DNA of 64,000 bases from Ricinus communis (GCF_019578655.1 NC_063259.1:14412489-14476488); one strand, 5' to 3'. Counted from the first letter of the stretch, positions 47,910 to 60,666 are shown. The notes: generated by a model from the letters alone, not told the origin. A program made the numbers and translations.

Positions 47910-50900
47910 ATTATTTTCTAAGATTTATGGTTAATTAATTGAGAAAAACTCAATGAAGATACTGAAAATTAATAAAGTTTTCTCTCTTTCTTGCAAAAGA
48001 AAAAGATAAGAGATGGAGTTCCTATCAACAAGTTTATTTAGAACTAAACAATTTTGATTTGTGAATTGATTAATTTTGTTCATCAACTTCTAATATCCCA
48101 CTAGCTAATTAATTTTTAAATTAAGTCTCTACCAACCACCAGTATAGCTCACTTAAGAAGACATGAGGAGTGATTTAACACTAACTCTACCATTAGAATA
48201 AAATTAAATCATATTTAGGTATTAATATTTTAATATCAGTGAATAAAGGCTACATATTTTGAAGACAAACAAAGAACAGAGCTATTTAAAAAAAAAATAG
48301 TAACTCAATTTTATATTTGTTTGGTATTATTTAGGGAAAAGAAACTGATCCAATTTATATTAGAGAAAGTGTAGTGCTGATTTTGCCAAAAATGATGTGT
48401 TGGTGGTGGTGTTGGAAAAAAGAATTAAAGAAGATGATGGCTTGAGATTTAGTAAGATTAATGGGTCAAATCTTTCATAGGTCTTATTTACTCAATTCTG
48501 TATTTGTTTAATATAATACTAGATTTCATAACATAAAGTTTTTTTACAATATGAAATAAAAAAAAATTAAATTGTCATATTTATAGAATAATAAAATAAA
48601 TAATTGAATAAAATTATGGTCTTTATATTCATTTATATTCAAAATGAAATAAACTATTTACGGGAAAGCGCACCCAAAATTTTATTTTTATAATTTTCTT
48701 TTCAAAATTTATTTATTTTTAAATATTTTTTTTAGAACTGCATTCTAATATTATTTTTTAATATTTTATTGATATTTTTTTATTATGTTTTTGTTATCAA
48801 TAAATATATTTTAAGATTTTATTTTAATTATATCTTTATGTATTTTAAGCTCTATTTGGTTTATTATAGTATATTTTTTGAAACACACATCTTCATGTCA
48901 TCAAAACACATTAGTTATTATAAATAATGTAATATCATTCAATTCAAAAATAACAAACATAAAGATATAAAACAAAAACAATAAACAGCTCATTTGACTG
49001 ACTGTAATATAAATTAAAAAAATCATATCCTATTGGTATCCTATAAGTATATTTTTAGTATCTTTTTGCGGATAAAATTCTAAAAAGTAAATTCATAATA
49101 ATACAATTTAAGATAAATTTTTCTTAATGTTTTTTAGGTATATTTTTAGTATTTTTTCTGACGAAATTATAAAAAAAAATAAAATGATCTAAAATAAAAA
49201 CTGAATTCATAATAATACAAATTTAAAATAATATTATTCTCGTATCTTATAGATATATTTTTAATATTTCTTTCTGACGAAATTTTAAAGATATAAAATG
49301 AAAAATGAAGGCAGAATAATATAAATCTTTTAAAAAATATTCTTTGTATACCTTATAGGTATATTTTTGATATATTTTTTTAACAAAATTCTATAAAAAA
49401 ATTATTAAAAAGTAATTTTTTAACCGTAAAATTTGATTCTTTAAAAGATAATACACAATTTAATTACATATAAGCCAAGTATAATGCAATAAGCCCGTTT
49501 TAATAATTTAAGTAAAGTCTAAAACATATAATTTAATAAGCCCATTATAATCACTTAAGTTGAGTTCAAAATATATAATTTAATAAGCCTATCTTAATCA
49601 CTAAACTTGAGCCCAAAACACGTAAGTAATTTGTCACATGTTTTAATTAAGGGACCCACTAAAACTTAAGAATCCGTATAGAAGGTTAATTTTATCCTAT
49701 ATTAGGTTACAAGTTGAGGTGCAAGAAATATTGGACAAAAATGTCAATTTGCCTTTCCGAACTTATGTGCAAAAGTTATATATATCTAATTTAAATTTTT
49801 TTAGCAAATAGCTTTTTATATTTATATCTAAGAGTTAAATACATTCAATTTAAATTTTTTTTAAAAATAAAATAATATTAAATTTTTAAATTTTAGTTGA
49901 ATTCTAAAAAAATTAAAAATAATTTTAGTTCATTAATAATTTTTTAAATTTTAATTTTTTAAATACGCTCTTATATAACATGTCACTAGTTGTATTAGTA
50001 ATTAATGAAACAAATATTCTTTTAATTTTTATAACTTAATTAAAACTTAAAAATCAAATGTTATTTTATTTAAAAAAATTAAATTATGTGTATTTAACAT
50101 TTGGACATAAATTCATAAGATTATTTACTAAAAAATTTAAATTGAATGTGTTTTACTCTTAGAAATAAGTTTTAAAAAATATTTACTAAAATTTTTTTAA
50201 ATATATTTGACTATTAAATATAAATTCAGAGGACTAATTGACTCTTTGCAATACTTGAAGAACTCTGATAAACTGAATTGACTAAAATTACAAGTTTCTG
50301 TAATTTTGTTTGGCTATTTGACTGCCCCTTGCACTGCTCCAAAAGCGAAGCCATTGCTCATTTTGGTTTATCGTTGTCATGCAAAATATTTCTATGCACA
50401 AAATATGGGTAATATATATATATATTATATATACGCTTACTATAAAGAAATTTTAATGTGGCAATAATTTTGACATAGTATATAGACTTAATAATAGTAT
50501 GTAATTTATTATATTTAATTTATACTATATTATTGATCTATTTGCTAATAAAATATATTCATAATTAAATAATTATTCTAATTCTACAATAGCATATTAG
50601 TTATATTTTATTATTAATTAGAAAATATTTATAATTAAAAATAATAGCAATAATTTTGCTTATATATAATTTATTATTAGTCGAAGTTTACGCATGAATT
50701 TCTTTAGATAAACGTTCAGCTTTAATTTTTTGAAATTGCACAAATATTTTTATTAATAACAATCTGCACAGAAATGACAAAAATCTTAAATATGATTTTG
50801 GATTGGATATATAGAAAGGAAAACCTTAAAAGGTATTTATGGAGACTGAAAACTTGCATGTCAAAATTTACGATTTAAGATGATGTACAGAAATGGAAAT

Positions 50901-51600
50901 GAAAAATGTAAATATAATATTAACACATAAATATGAAATTCTTTTAAAAATTAAGAAATAAAATATTAGGAAAATATTTATATATATATATTTATAAAGA
51001 GTAATTTAATACTTATAAGTCATGTTAATATCTTAAATAAAACTTAAATAGATAATAATTGTTTATGAAAACTTAAAATATAAAAATAGAAAATGAATAT
51101 TCTAGATTTCTACTTCATCATCGACTTTATCATAATATAAGCTACAAATTAGATACATTAATATAATTAAAATATAATTGATTATATAATAAATAATATA
51201 TTGTATGATTTGTCCACTAAATTACTAACTGATATTTATCAAAGTATAAAGCAAGAGAAGAATAATATATATATATATATAAAGACGTTTAAATGTAAAA
51301 TAATTAAGAATTAAAAATATTAATATAATAAAAGAATATATAATAAGACAAAGTTTTAAAGTAGGAAATTCAATTAAATGAAAAAAATTTCTTAAAGTTT
51401 CCAAAAACAAATAAATGTATAAAAAAGGATAGAAGATATTTTTTAAAGTTCTTAAAATTTGTCCGAAGGTTTACAATATTAAAAATTTTATTGAGCCACA
51501 CATGTAATAGTTAAATGTGTTAATCCATTATTTATTTAGCCAAAATTAAAGCGATCTAAGTGGTATAGAGTTTTATAGTTAATGACATTTGTACTGCATA
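47910..51600. other. AT-rich intergenic DNA
   Basis: About 3.7 kb without recognisable genes. The 49030-49400 part contains three or four loose copies of a phrase like ATAGGTATATTTTTAGTATTTTTTCTGACGAAATT. The 49480-49640 part contains repeats of a TTTAATAAGCCC phrase. Both look like decayed short repeats. Confidence 0.5.
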
Positions 51601-51611
51601 GATACTATAAG

Positions 51612-51652
51612 CAATATTTCTAATTTGATTAGGGGTCAAATTAGAAATATTG
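51612..51652. repeat. Perfect 17-bp stem inverted repeat with 7-nt loop
   Basis: CAATATTTCTAATTTGA (51612-51628) and its exact reverse complement TCAAATTAGAAATATTG (51636-51652) are separated by TTAGGGG. The transcript of either strand would fold into a stable short hairpin. Confidence 0.85.
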
Positions 51653-51660
51653 AATATGAA

Positions 51661-51752
51661 AAGTTATGACTTTACAAAGGATTATGATCAAAGAGTTGTA
51701 ACTTTACAAAAGGTTATTATCAAGAGTTATGATTTTATAAAGGATTATGGTC
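51661..51752 (+). repeat. Three tandem copies of a ~31-bp repeat
   Basis: Units start at 51661, 51691 and 51723, each with the frame AGTTATGA.TTTA.AAAGG.TTATG.TC and 1-5 differences. The array directly follows the hairpin at 51612-51652. A TATAAA and an A/T/C-rich leader-like stretch follow to about 51960, together resembling the end region of an old LTR. Confidence 0.7.
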
Positions 51753-52139
51753 CCCAATTGTAAAAAATCTATAAATTCTCGTTCATTTCCATCAAAAGAG
51801 ATAATTTAAGAAAATCTAAATAAATTCTATAATTGGAAGAACAACCTCTCAAATTCATCTCTCAATAATTTAGTCAAGATCATCATCCATAATCAAGAAT
51901 TCTATGGATTCAACAGATACGCTTTTGCTATGTATTTGTTCTCTCTTGAATCATTGTAGGATAAAATAAAAAATTAATTAAACTGTTTTTTAGTGTGTTT
52001 TTTTTTTTTGTGAAATTATTATCATACTTGTTATTTTAAAGAATATAAACATAAATAGGAGAATTAATTTACTCATCATTTGAAGTCCAAAGCATGTTTA
52101 ATAAAAAATACGTAACCCATTTTAGAGTTTCTATGCAAA

Positions 52140-53045
52140 CTAGGTGAGTCCTTTGGATGTATGCGACAAGGATTTCGATGTTCGTGGGATCATTATCACT
52201 GCTGCTGAAGTTTTCCAAAGACTACAAGGCTGCAATTATAGATGGAATGAAGCCTTCTGCATTGCGCTTGGCAAGCCCGGCCAGCTGAAAATTAATATTG
52301 ATGCTGCATTCTCATCCTCTCAAACAATGGGTTGCGGGTGTTAGAGTCAGAAATAGCAATGGGAATGTGCTTCTAGCTAAAGCTCTTCAATATTCCCAGT
52401 CTCACTTTGACTTGAGGTAGACGTTGCAGAAGTTACTGCTTGCCTAATTGGTGCCCGGCTTGCCATGGAGAGGAATCATTGGGATTTTAGTGATTTTTTT
52501 TTTTATTGATGTGCTAATTAGTGTCATATTTAGCCACATTAATAATGAATATGATACTAGAAAGAAAAAAGTTAAAAAATTAATACTCTTTTCATATAAG
52601 TGACATATTTTTGGTACAAACTGAGTAATTTCCTCTATTTATCAAACATTACCTGGACGGTAAATAAAATGTTTATATGAAATTCATCATCTTTATCATT
52701 AAAAATTGAATGAATTATCAACGTACCGTCATCTGTAATAAAAAATAAAATTTTAATACTAATGAAAAAAACTTTAGATACTAATTGAAAATATAGGCCA
52801 AAATTTGAGTAACAACTTATCTAATTTAGTCATTGTACAAACTGATTCAACTTTCCATGCAAAGCTTCCATCATGCACGTACTTGGCTGAAGATCTTCAA
52901 ATCATTGGCCAACAGTTAACCCCTTTCTCTTTAGTTTATAAGAGATTCTAATGGTGCTGCTCATTTGCTTTTAAAAACAATGTTTTATGCTTTGCTTTGC
53001 TTCGTTGGCTTAGAGGGATGTTGTCCCTTCATGGCTTAATTCTAT
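52140..53045 (+). pseudogene. RNase H-like domain (RVT_3) relic of a LINE-type element or related gene
   Basis: An open stretch ending at 52344 contains GKPGQLKINIDAAFSSS. A shifted frame then reads GVRNSNGNVLLAKALQYSQS and LIGARLAMERNHWDFSD. This is the order of the plant RNase H-like domain (RVT_3) found at the end of LINE reverse transcriptases and in stand-alone copies. After about 300 bp of unrelated AT-rich DNA (about 52495-52790), the end of the same domain type reappears (near 52935-53000, a decayed R.SNGAAH-like phrase). Frame changes and stops make it a clear relic. I infer that the AT-rich block interrupts one original domain. Confidence 0.65.
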
Positions 53046-53931
53046 AATTGTAAAAGAAAAGGCTAATGGTTTAGTCTCTTAATATATACATATCCTTTCC
53101 CTTAAGAAAAAGCAAATAAGTTATACCAATAAAAAATCTTCACCTTTCTAAAGGAAACCAATGAAAAGTCATGACTTTTTATGAAAAGGCACCCTCCAAA
53201 GTCCTGATTTTTTGCAAAAGATTTACTAGTAAAAATTCCTATAACTTTCAAAATCGCACGACTTTCAAAACAGCACGACTAAAAGTCAATAAATTTTTAA
53301 AAAAAGCAACGCTACATTAAATAAAAATATTACATGCATATATGAGTATTTTATATTTTTTGAATTGAATAATTGATACATAATCCATTTATTTAAATTT
53401 AATAAATACGTATCAATTATCAATCAATTTGGTATATAAATAGATACATATCCAAAAGAGGCATTGCCTTAATTCAATCTCTCATTCACATAAAATTGCC
53501 CCTATTATTAACTAATCTTCCATCTATTTTCTAACATGGTTTACTTATGAATTTTGTTTCTCAGCTTGAGGTTTAATGCCTTTTCTTTGAAGTTTTGTAT
53601 CATTTTCAAACAAGTTGTAAACTTAGACTTGAAAATGGTTTATTAATAAGACAACACTAATGGAGTTAATCCACTTGTTTGGTTTGTTTCAACATTTTAT
53701 TGTACTGAGAGGATCACCATCCACAATCTAGATCGGCATTACTGATTCAACTTGAAAATTATGTATTTTACAAGCCTTCTTTAATTTTGTCCTTTACTTC
53801 TTATTTTCTTTTATTCTTTTACTAACTTCTTTTGGGAATGAACCATTATAAATACTATATAACAGGGGAAATTCAACTATTTCACAGACATTGGCATCTT
53901 TATTGCTTCTGTTGCACCAACACTGACTATT
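53046..53931. other. Intergenic DNA downstream of the RLP gene
   Basis: On the minus strand, the DNA after the RLP stop codon was read in all frames for a membrane segment or cytoplasmic tail of RLP type. None was recognised. Otherwise AT-rich and without features. Confidence 0.5.
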
Positions 53932-56712
53932 CTACAACATTCTATGACCTCCGGGGCATTTATTTGGAAGAGGAACTCCACATAGTGATGGATTACCAAC
54001 AAAGACTGATGGATCATTAAATTTCTGGAGGCCTGCTGGAATTTTTCCTTCCAAGTTATTGTATGATAATTTTAACTTCACCAGGTAATTCAAAGAAGCA
54101 AGGCTTTCAGGAATTGACCCTGAAAGATGGTTGCGTGACAGATCAAGTGTTTCTAAGTCCTTAAGGTCTCCAATCGTCTCATTAATCTTTCCACTTAGCT
54201 GGTTTCTGGATAGATTCAAGACTCGCAATCCGAGGAGCTTTGTTACCTCATCAGGAATTCCTCCTGTTAGATTGTTTCCAGACAGGTCAATCCCATTGAT
54301 AGCCGCAACAATGTTGGTATATTCAACAGTTTTTCCTTTCATTGCACTTATTAGTAGCCGCAGAAATGGCTCGCTGTTATTACCACTGACCAAGCCTTTC
54401 AGATTGCCAATACATGTTGGAATAGCCCCTGAAAATTTGTTCTCCGAAAGGTCTAAGATGTGAAGATTTGGAGGATTACATATTTGTTGTTGGATTGATC
54501 CGCTCAGAGAGTTTGAATGAAGCTGTAACATAAATAAAGATTGGAACCTTTCACCAATCCATGAAGGTAGGCTCCCTGATAGCTTATTGCCTCGAAGATC
54601 AATGCTTGTTAGTCCCGAGCAATTTTGCAAAGAAGAAGGAATCTCTCCATCAAGATTATTGTTACTCAGTAGTAGAACACTAAGGGAAGGTAATAAACCA
54701 AATGAACTTGGAATTTGACCTGTTAAACTGTTGTTTGACACATCAATAGCCCAGAACATTAGCGAATGACGCCAACAATTTGGAAGTTCTCCTGAAAACT
54801 GATTGCTCCTAAGTGAAAGAACTTGCAGGCTGTTTATATCACAGAATGAGGATGGAATTTTACCATTAAGATGGTTGGAAGAAAGATGTAATTTCTGCAG
54901 CCTTGGCATTAGGGTATCAATATTTTCAGGTATAGACCCTGAAAATGAGTTATCCTGTAGGTAAATCTCGGATGCATTAGTAGACCAACGTGGGAGTGGA
55001 CCTTCGAAGCGATTAGAACTCAAATCAATATACCTTAAATTCGGAGATATCAATTGAGTTGGCAACTTCCCCTTGATTTGGTTATTTGATATAACCAAGA
55101 AAGTGATTTGAGAAGACAGTTTTGAGAACCATTCCTCTGGTATAGTATCTGAGATTCCAACATTTCTTAAATTGACATCAGTAAGTTCACTTTGAACTTG
55201 AAGCCACATAGGAAAAGAAGGACCTAGTATGCAATTCTCAAGTTGGACGGATTTGAGTCTGAAAGGAGGAACCCACTTCTTTGATACATTAAAGAACAAG
55301 TATCTAGGTGACTCTGTCGTCAGTCGGATATTTTCAAGACTTTTGAGATTCACCAAATGGGTTTCGTGCAGCAATCCTGTCCAGGAATTTGCAATGAGGT
55401 TTAGATCAACCAGGTTTGAGAGTTGGCCAAAACTCTCTGGGATTGTCCCATTCATCTTGTTATAACTCAGATACAATCGCTTCAAGGATGACAACTTTCC
55501 TACAGATGTTGGAATGGAACCCCAGAAAGAGTTACCAGAAAGGTCAAGATTCTGCAAATTTTTAAGCACTCCTAATGATTCAGGTAGTTCCCCTGACAAT
55601 GAATTAGAACTTAAATACAGTGATACTAAGCTGTTATTCGGATTATCGGAAAAACCACCCAAGAACTCATATACATCACCACTGAAAGCATTTGCAGAAA
55701 GATCTAATATCTTTAAATCATTTAGACTTCCAAAGACTCTAGAAATTTGACCATCGAGACCCAAATTGTTGGATAAATCAAGAACTTCAAGAGATTTCAG
55801 TCTTGCAAATTCACTAGGAATAGGACCATTAAAAAAGTTCCAAACAAGATAAAGTTTTGTAAGGCTAGTAAGATCGAACAACCATTGAGGGATTGCAGAA
55901 TTGAAAGAGTTGTCTGATAAATCAAGAACAGAAAGTGAAGTGAAGTTTATGGAAGGAAATGACTGTGGAAGACCTTGCAGTTCACAATAATGCAACCTTA
56001 ACTCTACAAGGGAAGGAAGCTTATTAATAGCATGCAGCCAATCTTCTCCTACACCACTGAGTTTAACAAATCCCATGTTAAGGTATTTCAAGGAAGAAAG
56101 ACCTGAGAGCCAATGCAAATTATCTGCACGTAACTCCCAAGATCCTGAAATGCTAAATGAATCTGCACAGAGATCAAGATAGCGCAAACTCGAAAGATTT
56201 CCAAGTTGAGATGGGATATCTCTAGCAAATGATGAGAAAGAAAGGTTAAGATACACTAAATTTTGGAACCCACCAAAGAACTCAGGAATTTGAGAACCTT
56301 CAAAGTCATTCAAGCTTAAATCCAAGTATCTCAAATGCTCTAAGTTACTTAAAGAAGGACTAATCTTACCACCCAAACAAGACTTCTCATAAGCTGCTCG
56401 ATCACCAACTCCACCATTGATTAATAGGTAAGGATTTCGAAGGTTGAGCTTGATGACATGACCAGTTTGATTGTGGCACTTGATTCCACTCCATTTGCAG
56501 CAGTCTTTACCTTCCCAAGAGGACAGCCTGCCAGAAGGATCAGTTAGGCCATTTTTGAAGACAAGAAGTGCTTCTCTCTCTGTGTCTATGCATTTAACAT
56601 TGAGATTCTCATCAGCTAAACAGACATTATGATGTGGAAAGAACAAACATAAAATGAGTAGAAAGTGAAAAAAGAGATGACAAAGTGAATTGAAGCAGCC
56701 ATTAGTATCCAT
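53932..56712 (-). CDS. LRR receptor-like protein (EIX/RLP type) lacking a membrane anchor
   Basis: A single exon of 926 codons. The start at 56712 ([10 protein letters not shown]...) gives a good signal peptide (hydrophobic [14 protein letters not shown]) and suits the TATA box about 50 bp upstream. The in-frame codon further upstream is TTG, not ATG. The LRRNT cap has the family pattern [22 protein letters not shown]...[17 protein letters not shown]. It is followed by more than 25 plant extracellular LRRs with LSGxIPxxLxxLxxLxxLxLSxNxLxGxIP and the C-terminal cap phrase [14 protein letters not shown]. The ORF stops six residues later (GGHRML). The acidic spacer, transmembrane helix and short tail normal for EIX-type RLPs are absent. 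As read, the protein would be secreted; RLPs normally sense pathogen or damage molecules with SOBIR1/BAK1 kinases (family knowledge). It may be a recent truncation or a soluble receptor or decoy. Confidence 0.9.
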   Translation of the reverse strand: MDTNGCFNSLCHLFFHFLLILCLFFPHHNVCLADENLNVKCIDTEREALLVFKNGLTDPSGRLSSWEGKDCCKWSGIKCHNQTGHVIKLNLRNPYLLINGGVGDRAAYEKSCLGGKISPSLSNLEHLRYLDLSLNDFEGSQIPEFFGGFQNLVYLNLSFSSFARDIPSQLGNLSSLRYLDLCADSFSISGSWELRADNLHWLSGLSSLKYLNMGFVKLSGVGEDWLHAINKLPSLVELRLHYCELQGLPQSFPSINFTSLSVLDLSDNSFNSAIPQWLFDLTSLTKLYLVWNFFNGPIPSEFARLKSLEVLDLSNNLGLDGQISRVFGSLNDLKILDLSANAFSGDVYEFLGGFSDNPNNSLVSLYLSSNSLSGELPESLGVLKNLQNLDLSGNSFWGSIPTSVGKLSSLKRLYLSYNKMNGTIPESFGQLSNLVDLNLIANSWTGLLHETHLVNLKSLENIRLTTESPRYLFFNVSKKWVPPFRLKSVQLENCILGPSFPMWLQVQSELTDVNLRNVGISDTIPEEWFSKLSSQITFLVISNNQIKGKLPTQLISPNLRYIDLSSNRFEGPLPRWSTNASEIYLQDNSFSGSIPENIDTLMPRLQKLHLSSNHLNGKIPSSFCDINSLQVLSLRSNQFSGELPNCWRHSLMFWAIDVSNNSLTGQIPSSFGLLPSLSVLLLSNNNLDGEIPSSLQNCSGLTSIDLRGNKLSGSLPSWIGERFQSLFMLQLHSNSLSGSIQQQICNPPNLHILDLSENKFSGAIPTCIGNLKGLVSGNNSEPFLRLLISAMKGKTVEYTNIVAAINGIDLSGNNLTGGIPDEVTKLLGLRVLNLSRNQLSGKINETIGDLKDLETLDLSRNHLSGSIPESLASLNYLVKLKLSYNNLEGKIPAGLQKFNDPSVFVGNPSLCGVPLPNKCPGGHRML

Positions 56713-56756
56713 ACTGATAGATTTGTTGGTGGTGATGGATAAAGCTGGCAACTGAA

Positions 56757-56764
56757 ATTTATAC
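56757..56764 (-). promoter_or_regulatory. TATA box of the RLP gene
   Basis: The minus strand reads GTATAAAT, 45-52 bp upstream of the ATG at 56712. This places the likely transcription start about 15-25 nt before that ATG and supports it as the true start. Confidence 0.55.
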
Positions 56765-56769
56765 TGGAT

Positions 56770-57620
56770 TATGATTCATGTAGTGAGAATTAGTGGAAAT
56801 GTACAGATTTGCGAGTCACGAGCCCAAGAAATTCTAAATGTGAAAATGGGAAGATAGTGTTAGCTGACTCTGCTACTTCCATTATTATGGTGGCATGCCC
56901 ACTTGTCATTTTGCCAGAATGGTGAGAGTAGGTCATGGAAGTAAAAGTTTCCTTGTTTAACATGTGGGTATGCACATCCCATGATCTGCTATACAATCAA
57001 ATGCTTCCAAGTCAACCATTTTGTTCTAATAGAATTATTTTATGTATTTATATATGGATTCAGATAATGCAAAGATGAAATGATTATTGAAACTTAGTAA
57101 AACCAATCTTTGAACTCCAGCTCCATACCCAATAAAAGAAATTCAGTTTATGGAACCATTCATACTATGAATACAAAAAAGAAAACATTATTTTCTTATC
57201 ATCTGCAGAATAATTTAAAATTATTAATTGGTACTGTTTTATAGTCCCTAGGCAGCTATCACATGAATTGTTTTGTGGGTTCCAAATTCCAAGTAATGGG
57301 TCCAAATATTTTCATGGGATGGCTTTTGGGATTAGAACTTGGGATCATACCTAAGACTCTTTCCAAGTTCTTGATCATTTCATATTGCCATATACATAAA
57401 CTGGGTCATCTCTTATGTGCAACTAACCCTTTGTTTGGGAAGTATTTTAAGTTGAGAGGGGAAAAAAGATAGGGAAAATAAGAGAGGGAAAAGGTGCACT
57501 TTTAGCCTTTATATTATTTTTTTAGTTGTAATTAAACTTTTAAATTATCAACAATTGTATTTTAGGTTTTGCTTATTATAACATATATACAAGTGTGAAT
57601 GGAAAAGACATACAAATTTA
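56770..57620. other. Upstream region of the RLP gene, no gene seen
   Basis: Less AT-rich than the following block. The open frame at 57263-57472 has no motif and ends in a phrase (CCCTTTGTTTGGGAAG) often seen at the ends of plant MITEs, but the partner end was not found. Confidence 0.45.
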
Positions 57621-57627
57621 TTGAAAT

Positions 57628-59075
57628 GACCTTATTGATTGTTTAGTTAACTGAGTTAATTAGCTTTTTTATTAATTAACTTTATTAATAAAAATACTAA
57701 TAATTTTTTTAGTACAAATCTAACTCTAGAAAATCAATTATATTAGAATTTTAACTTAAAAATGATTCTAATCCTAGAAATGACACTTTAATCATATTTT
57801 TAGTATTATATTGACTTATATTTTTTTTATCAAGTGATGTAGTTAATTAAAAAATGCCCACAATCCTAATTTATGCTTATAAAATAATTAAATAGAAAAC
57901 AAAAAAAAGTTTGTCAAAAAGACAAGAGAAAAAGTCTATAAGAAAAAAATACTGAAGAATATTTTAATTTATTTGGAAAATAATTTATAAAAAAGAAAAG
58001 TTTATAATTGTAATTAACTATTAAAAATTTTATATTGAATCTTAGTTAGTTCTATAGATAATTTTTTTGTAGTTTAATTTATCATTGTTTAAGTATGAAT
58101 ATCAGTATTTGTTGTATTTTATCTGTAACTTTTTAGAGTCTTATTTCTATATAAATTGTATTTCTATACTAGTATTTATTATTTTTATTAATTACAACAT
58201 CTTAAAAATTATTTAATATCTTAACGCATTATTAAAATGGCCTTATCGCTTGTCTAGTCAGGTCATTTATTAATTAATTTTTTGTTAATAAAAATATTAA
58301 TACTTTATTAAGTATAAGTATAACTCTATTAAAATAAATAAGTTAAAACAATACATAACCAATTGATAACCTTAATGTCATCTTATTATAAATAATCATT
58401 ATAATGAATAAAAAATTGATAATAATAAACATGCACATGTATTAAAAATATAATTAATTTGTATGAATAAAAAATATAATTATTCAAAAATATCAATTGT
58501 TATTATTACTGCAACATATTGTGACTATGCTTGTTCAATAAGAGATACTAAGATCACACGAGTCTCTTCACACACATCACATGAAAAGTATTGTTGGGAA
58601 AGATATATTTGAAATTTTTTAACTTTTTATATTATTTAAATGACTTTATTGACTATATAATTAATTGAGTTTTATTAGGTCATTTATTAATTAGTTTTAT
58701 TAATAAAATACTAATAATGTATTAAGAAAAAATCTAACTCTAGAAACCCAATTCTATTAGAATTTTAACTTAAAAATGATTCTAAGGAAATAACATTTTA
58801 ATCATATTTTAGTATTATATTGACTTTTTTTATTAAGTGATATAATTAATTAAAAAATACCCACAATCCTAGAAATAACATTTTGATCATATTTTAGTAT
58901 TATTTTGACCCTATTGATTGTATAATGAATTTAGTTAATTAAATAATTTATTAATTAATTTTATAATATTAATAATTTATTAAATATTAGTCTAACTCTA
59001 TCATAATAAATAAATTAAAATAATACACATAGCCAATTGATAACCTTAATACTATTTTATTATTAATGAGTGGGT
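57628..59075. repeat. Nested AT-rich direct repeats
   Basis: Block A (about 57628-57870) recurs at about 58641-58870 with long shared phrases such as AGAATTTTAACTTAAAAATG. Its beginning appears a third time near 58871-58925. Block B (about 58240-58384) recurs at about 58940-59060 with shared AACCAATTGATAACCTTAA-like phrases. Offsets differ (about 1,013 and about 690 bp), so this is a rearranged array rather than one simple tandem duplication. Non-coding. Confidence 0.6.
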
Positions 59076-60195
59076 TCTATCCCTTCTTATACTCATGTAT
59101 AAGGAGGATGAGGGCAAATTTCATAGATATTAGTATGTTATTTTAATTATTATTATTATCATCTTCGCTATAAATATATATCTAAACATGCTAGCAGGTT
59201 ACAGACAGACTGGATTTATATAAAAATACAGAATATATATGCCTTAAAAAAATAAAAAATAATTCACGAAATATTAAATTAAATTAAATGTATATTTTTT
59301 GTGAGACTAATAATTTAGATTTTTAAATGAGATTTATAATTAACAAATAATTAGAGATATTATAAATATCTAATATATTAATTTTTATTTTTTTAATTAT
59401 TTTATTTTCTATTGAATAAATAATAATGAATTTAAAACTTAGCTAGTAACAGTAAAATTAACAGTATTATTTAAAGCTGATGTGACTAATAATAATTACA
59501 TTAAACTTACATATATTTTTAGTTAATTAAAAAACATTTTTAATGTTAAGAAAAAACACGTCTCTCTCCCTCTTCTCCTCTCCTTTCTTTCTCTCCCTTC
59601 CCTTCAAAAACTTGCACACGAAGAAGCAATGCTTTTTTATATTCATGACAGCCATAAATTTCATATTAGTAATTAATTAAAAAATTTAATATATATATAA
59701 TTTAAAAAAATTAAATCTAAATTTTATTATGAATATTTAAAACTTAATATTTGTTTAAAGTTTATTTTATTTAATTAATTTAAATAATAAGTATGATAAA
59801 TGTATTTATAATTTTTTAATATTTTAAATTTATTTGACTTTTAAATAAAATTTATAGACCTATTTATTATTTCCAGGTTGTTTTTATTATTGCCAGCGAG
59901 GATGATGGTTGAGGGGTGATGGTTACGGTGGATAAGTGAAGTCAATGGCTTGATTGAATAAATTAAAGAAAATGAATAAAATCTTATATTATTTTAGAGA
60001 AAATAAAGATATTTATATATTATTATCTTTTTATTGTTTTAATTGATACTATGGATCAAAGTGGGATCCATTTCTAATAAAAGAGAAAAATAAATTGCTA
60101 CATCATTTTTAATATGGGTGGTTAGATTTTTTTCTTTTTTCTTTTTAATTTAATGAAATGTTGAAATGACATAGAAATATAGTTTTTTTTAATAT
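59076..60195. other. AT-rich intergenic DNA
   Basis: It contains a pyrimidine tract (59565-59605, CTCTCTCCC-type) and otherwise only A/T-rich low-complexity DNA. Confidence 0.5.
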
Positions 60196-60199
60196 TATT

Positions 60200-60372
60200 T
60201 GATTAGAAAATTATTTATTAGTTAATAATATTAAAATATAATTAGTATGCTATTTATTAAAATTAGAACCAGTATTTAATTAGTAATGTAGCTTATTAAT
60301 TAATAAATTAACAAAAAAGATTATAAAATTATATTACACATAAATCTAAATTTCATGTGTCAAAAATAAATA
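60200..60372 (+). repeat. Repeat copy upstream of the NLR gene (partner in the NLR intron)
   Basis: The phrase order ATTTATTAGTTAA..ATATTAAAATATAAT, TTTAATTAG.AATGTA.CTTATTAAT and CACATAA.T.T.AAT..TATGTG matches 62172-62335 in the same orientation. The two copies therefore lie on either side of exon 1 of the NLR gene, about 1.97 kb apart. Confidence 0.65.
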
Positions 60373-60464
60373 TACAACTAAAATAAAAAATTTATATCAA
60401 ACATTAAACACATATAAAAAAAATTAAATCTTAGAAATTAATATCCGTGATATATAAAAAATAA

Positions 60465-60632
60465 ATGAGTCAATTTGATATGTTGCTTGCTTGGAAGAAA
60501 ATGGGTGAAGGATAATGGAGAGGCACCAAATAAAAAATAAATAAACGAAAATTCTTCCCTTGAAAACTTCTAAAGGTGCGAAAAACAGATGAGTTAAATT
60601 GATATGGTGTTTCGAGGAAAATGGGTAGCTAG
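60465..60632 (+). repeat. ~123-bp imperfect tandem duplication in the NLR promoter
   Basis: ATGAGTCAATTTGATATGTTG...GAAGAAAATGGGTGAAG (from 60466) is repeated as ATGAGTTAAATTGATATGGTG...GAGGAAAATGGGTAGC (from about 60589). It lies directly upstream of the TATA box, so it may add or duplicate control elements. Confidence 0.6.
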
Positions 60633-60658
60633 TTGACATATTGACCTAGTGGGCAGCA

Positions 60659-60666
60659 TTATATAT
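60659..60666 (+). promoter_or_regulatory. TATA box of the NLR gene
   Basis: TTATATAT lies about 95-100 bp before the ATG at 60761, followed by a purine-rich leader. The position suits a leader of about 65 nt. Confidence 0.5.

Noticed and set aside
56713..56751. Upstream in-frame extension of the RLP gene starting at TTG
   Set aside because: No ATG is present there, and the TATA box position puts it at or before the transcription start.
57263..57472. 69-codon ORF upstream of the RLP gene
   Set aside because: No recognisable content and no gene structure around it.
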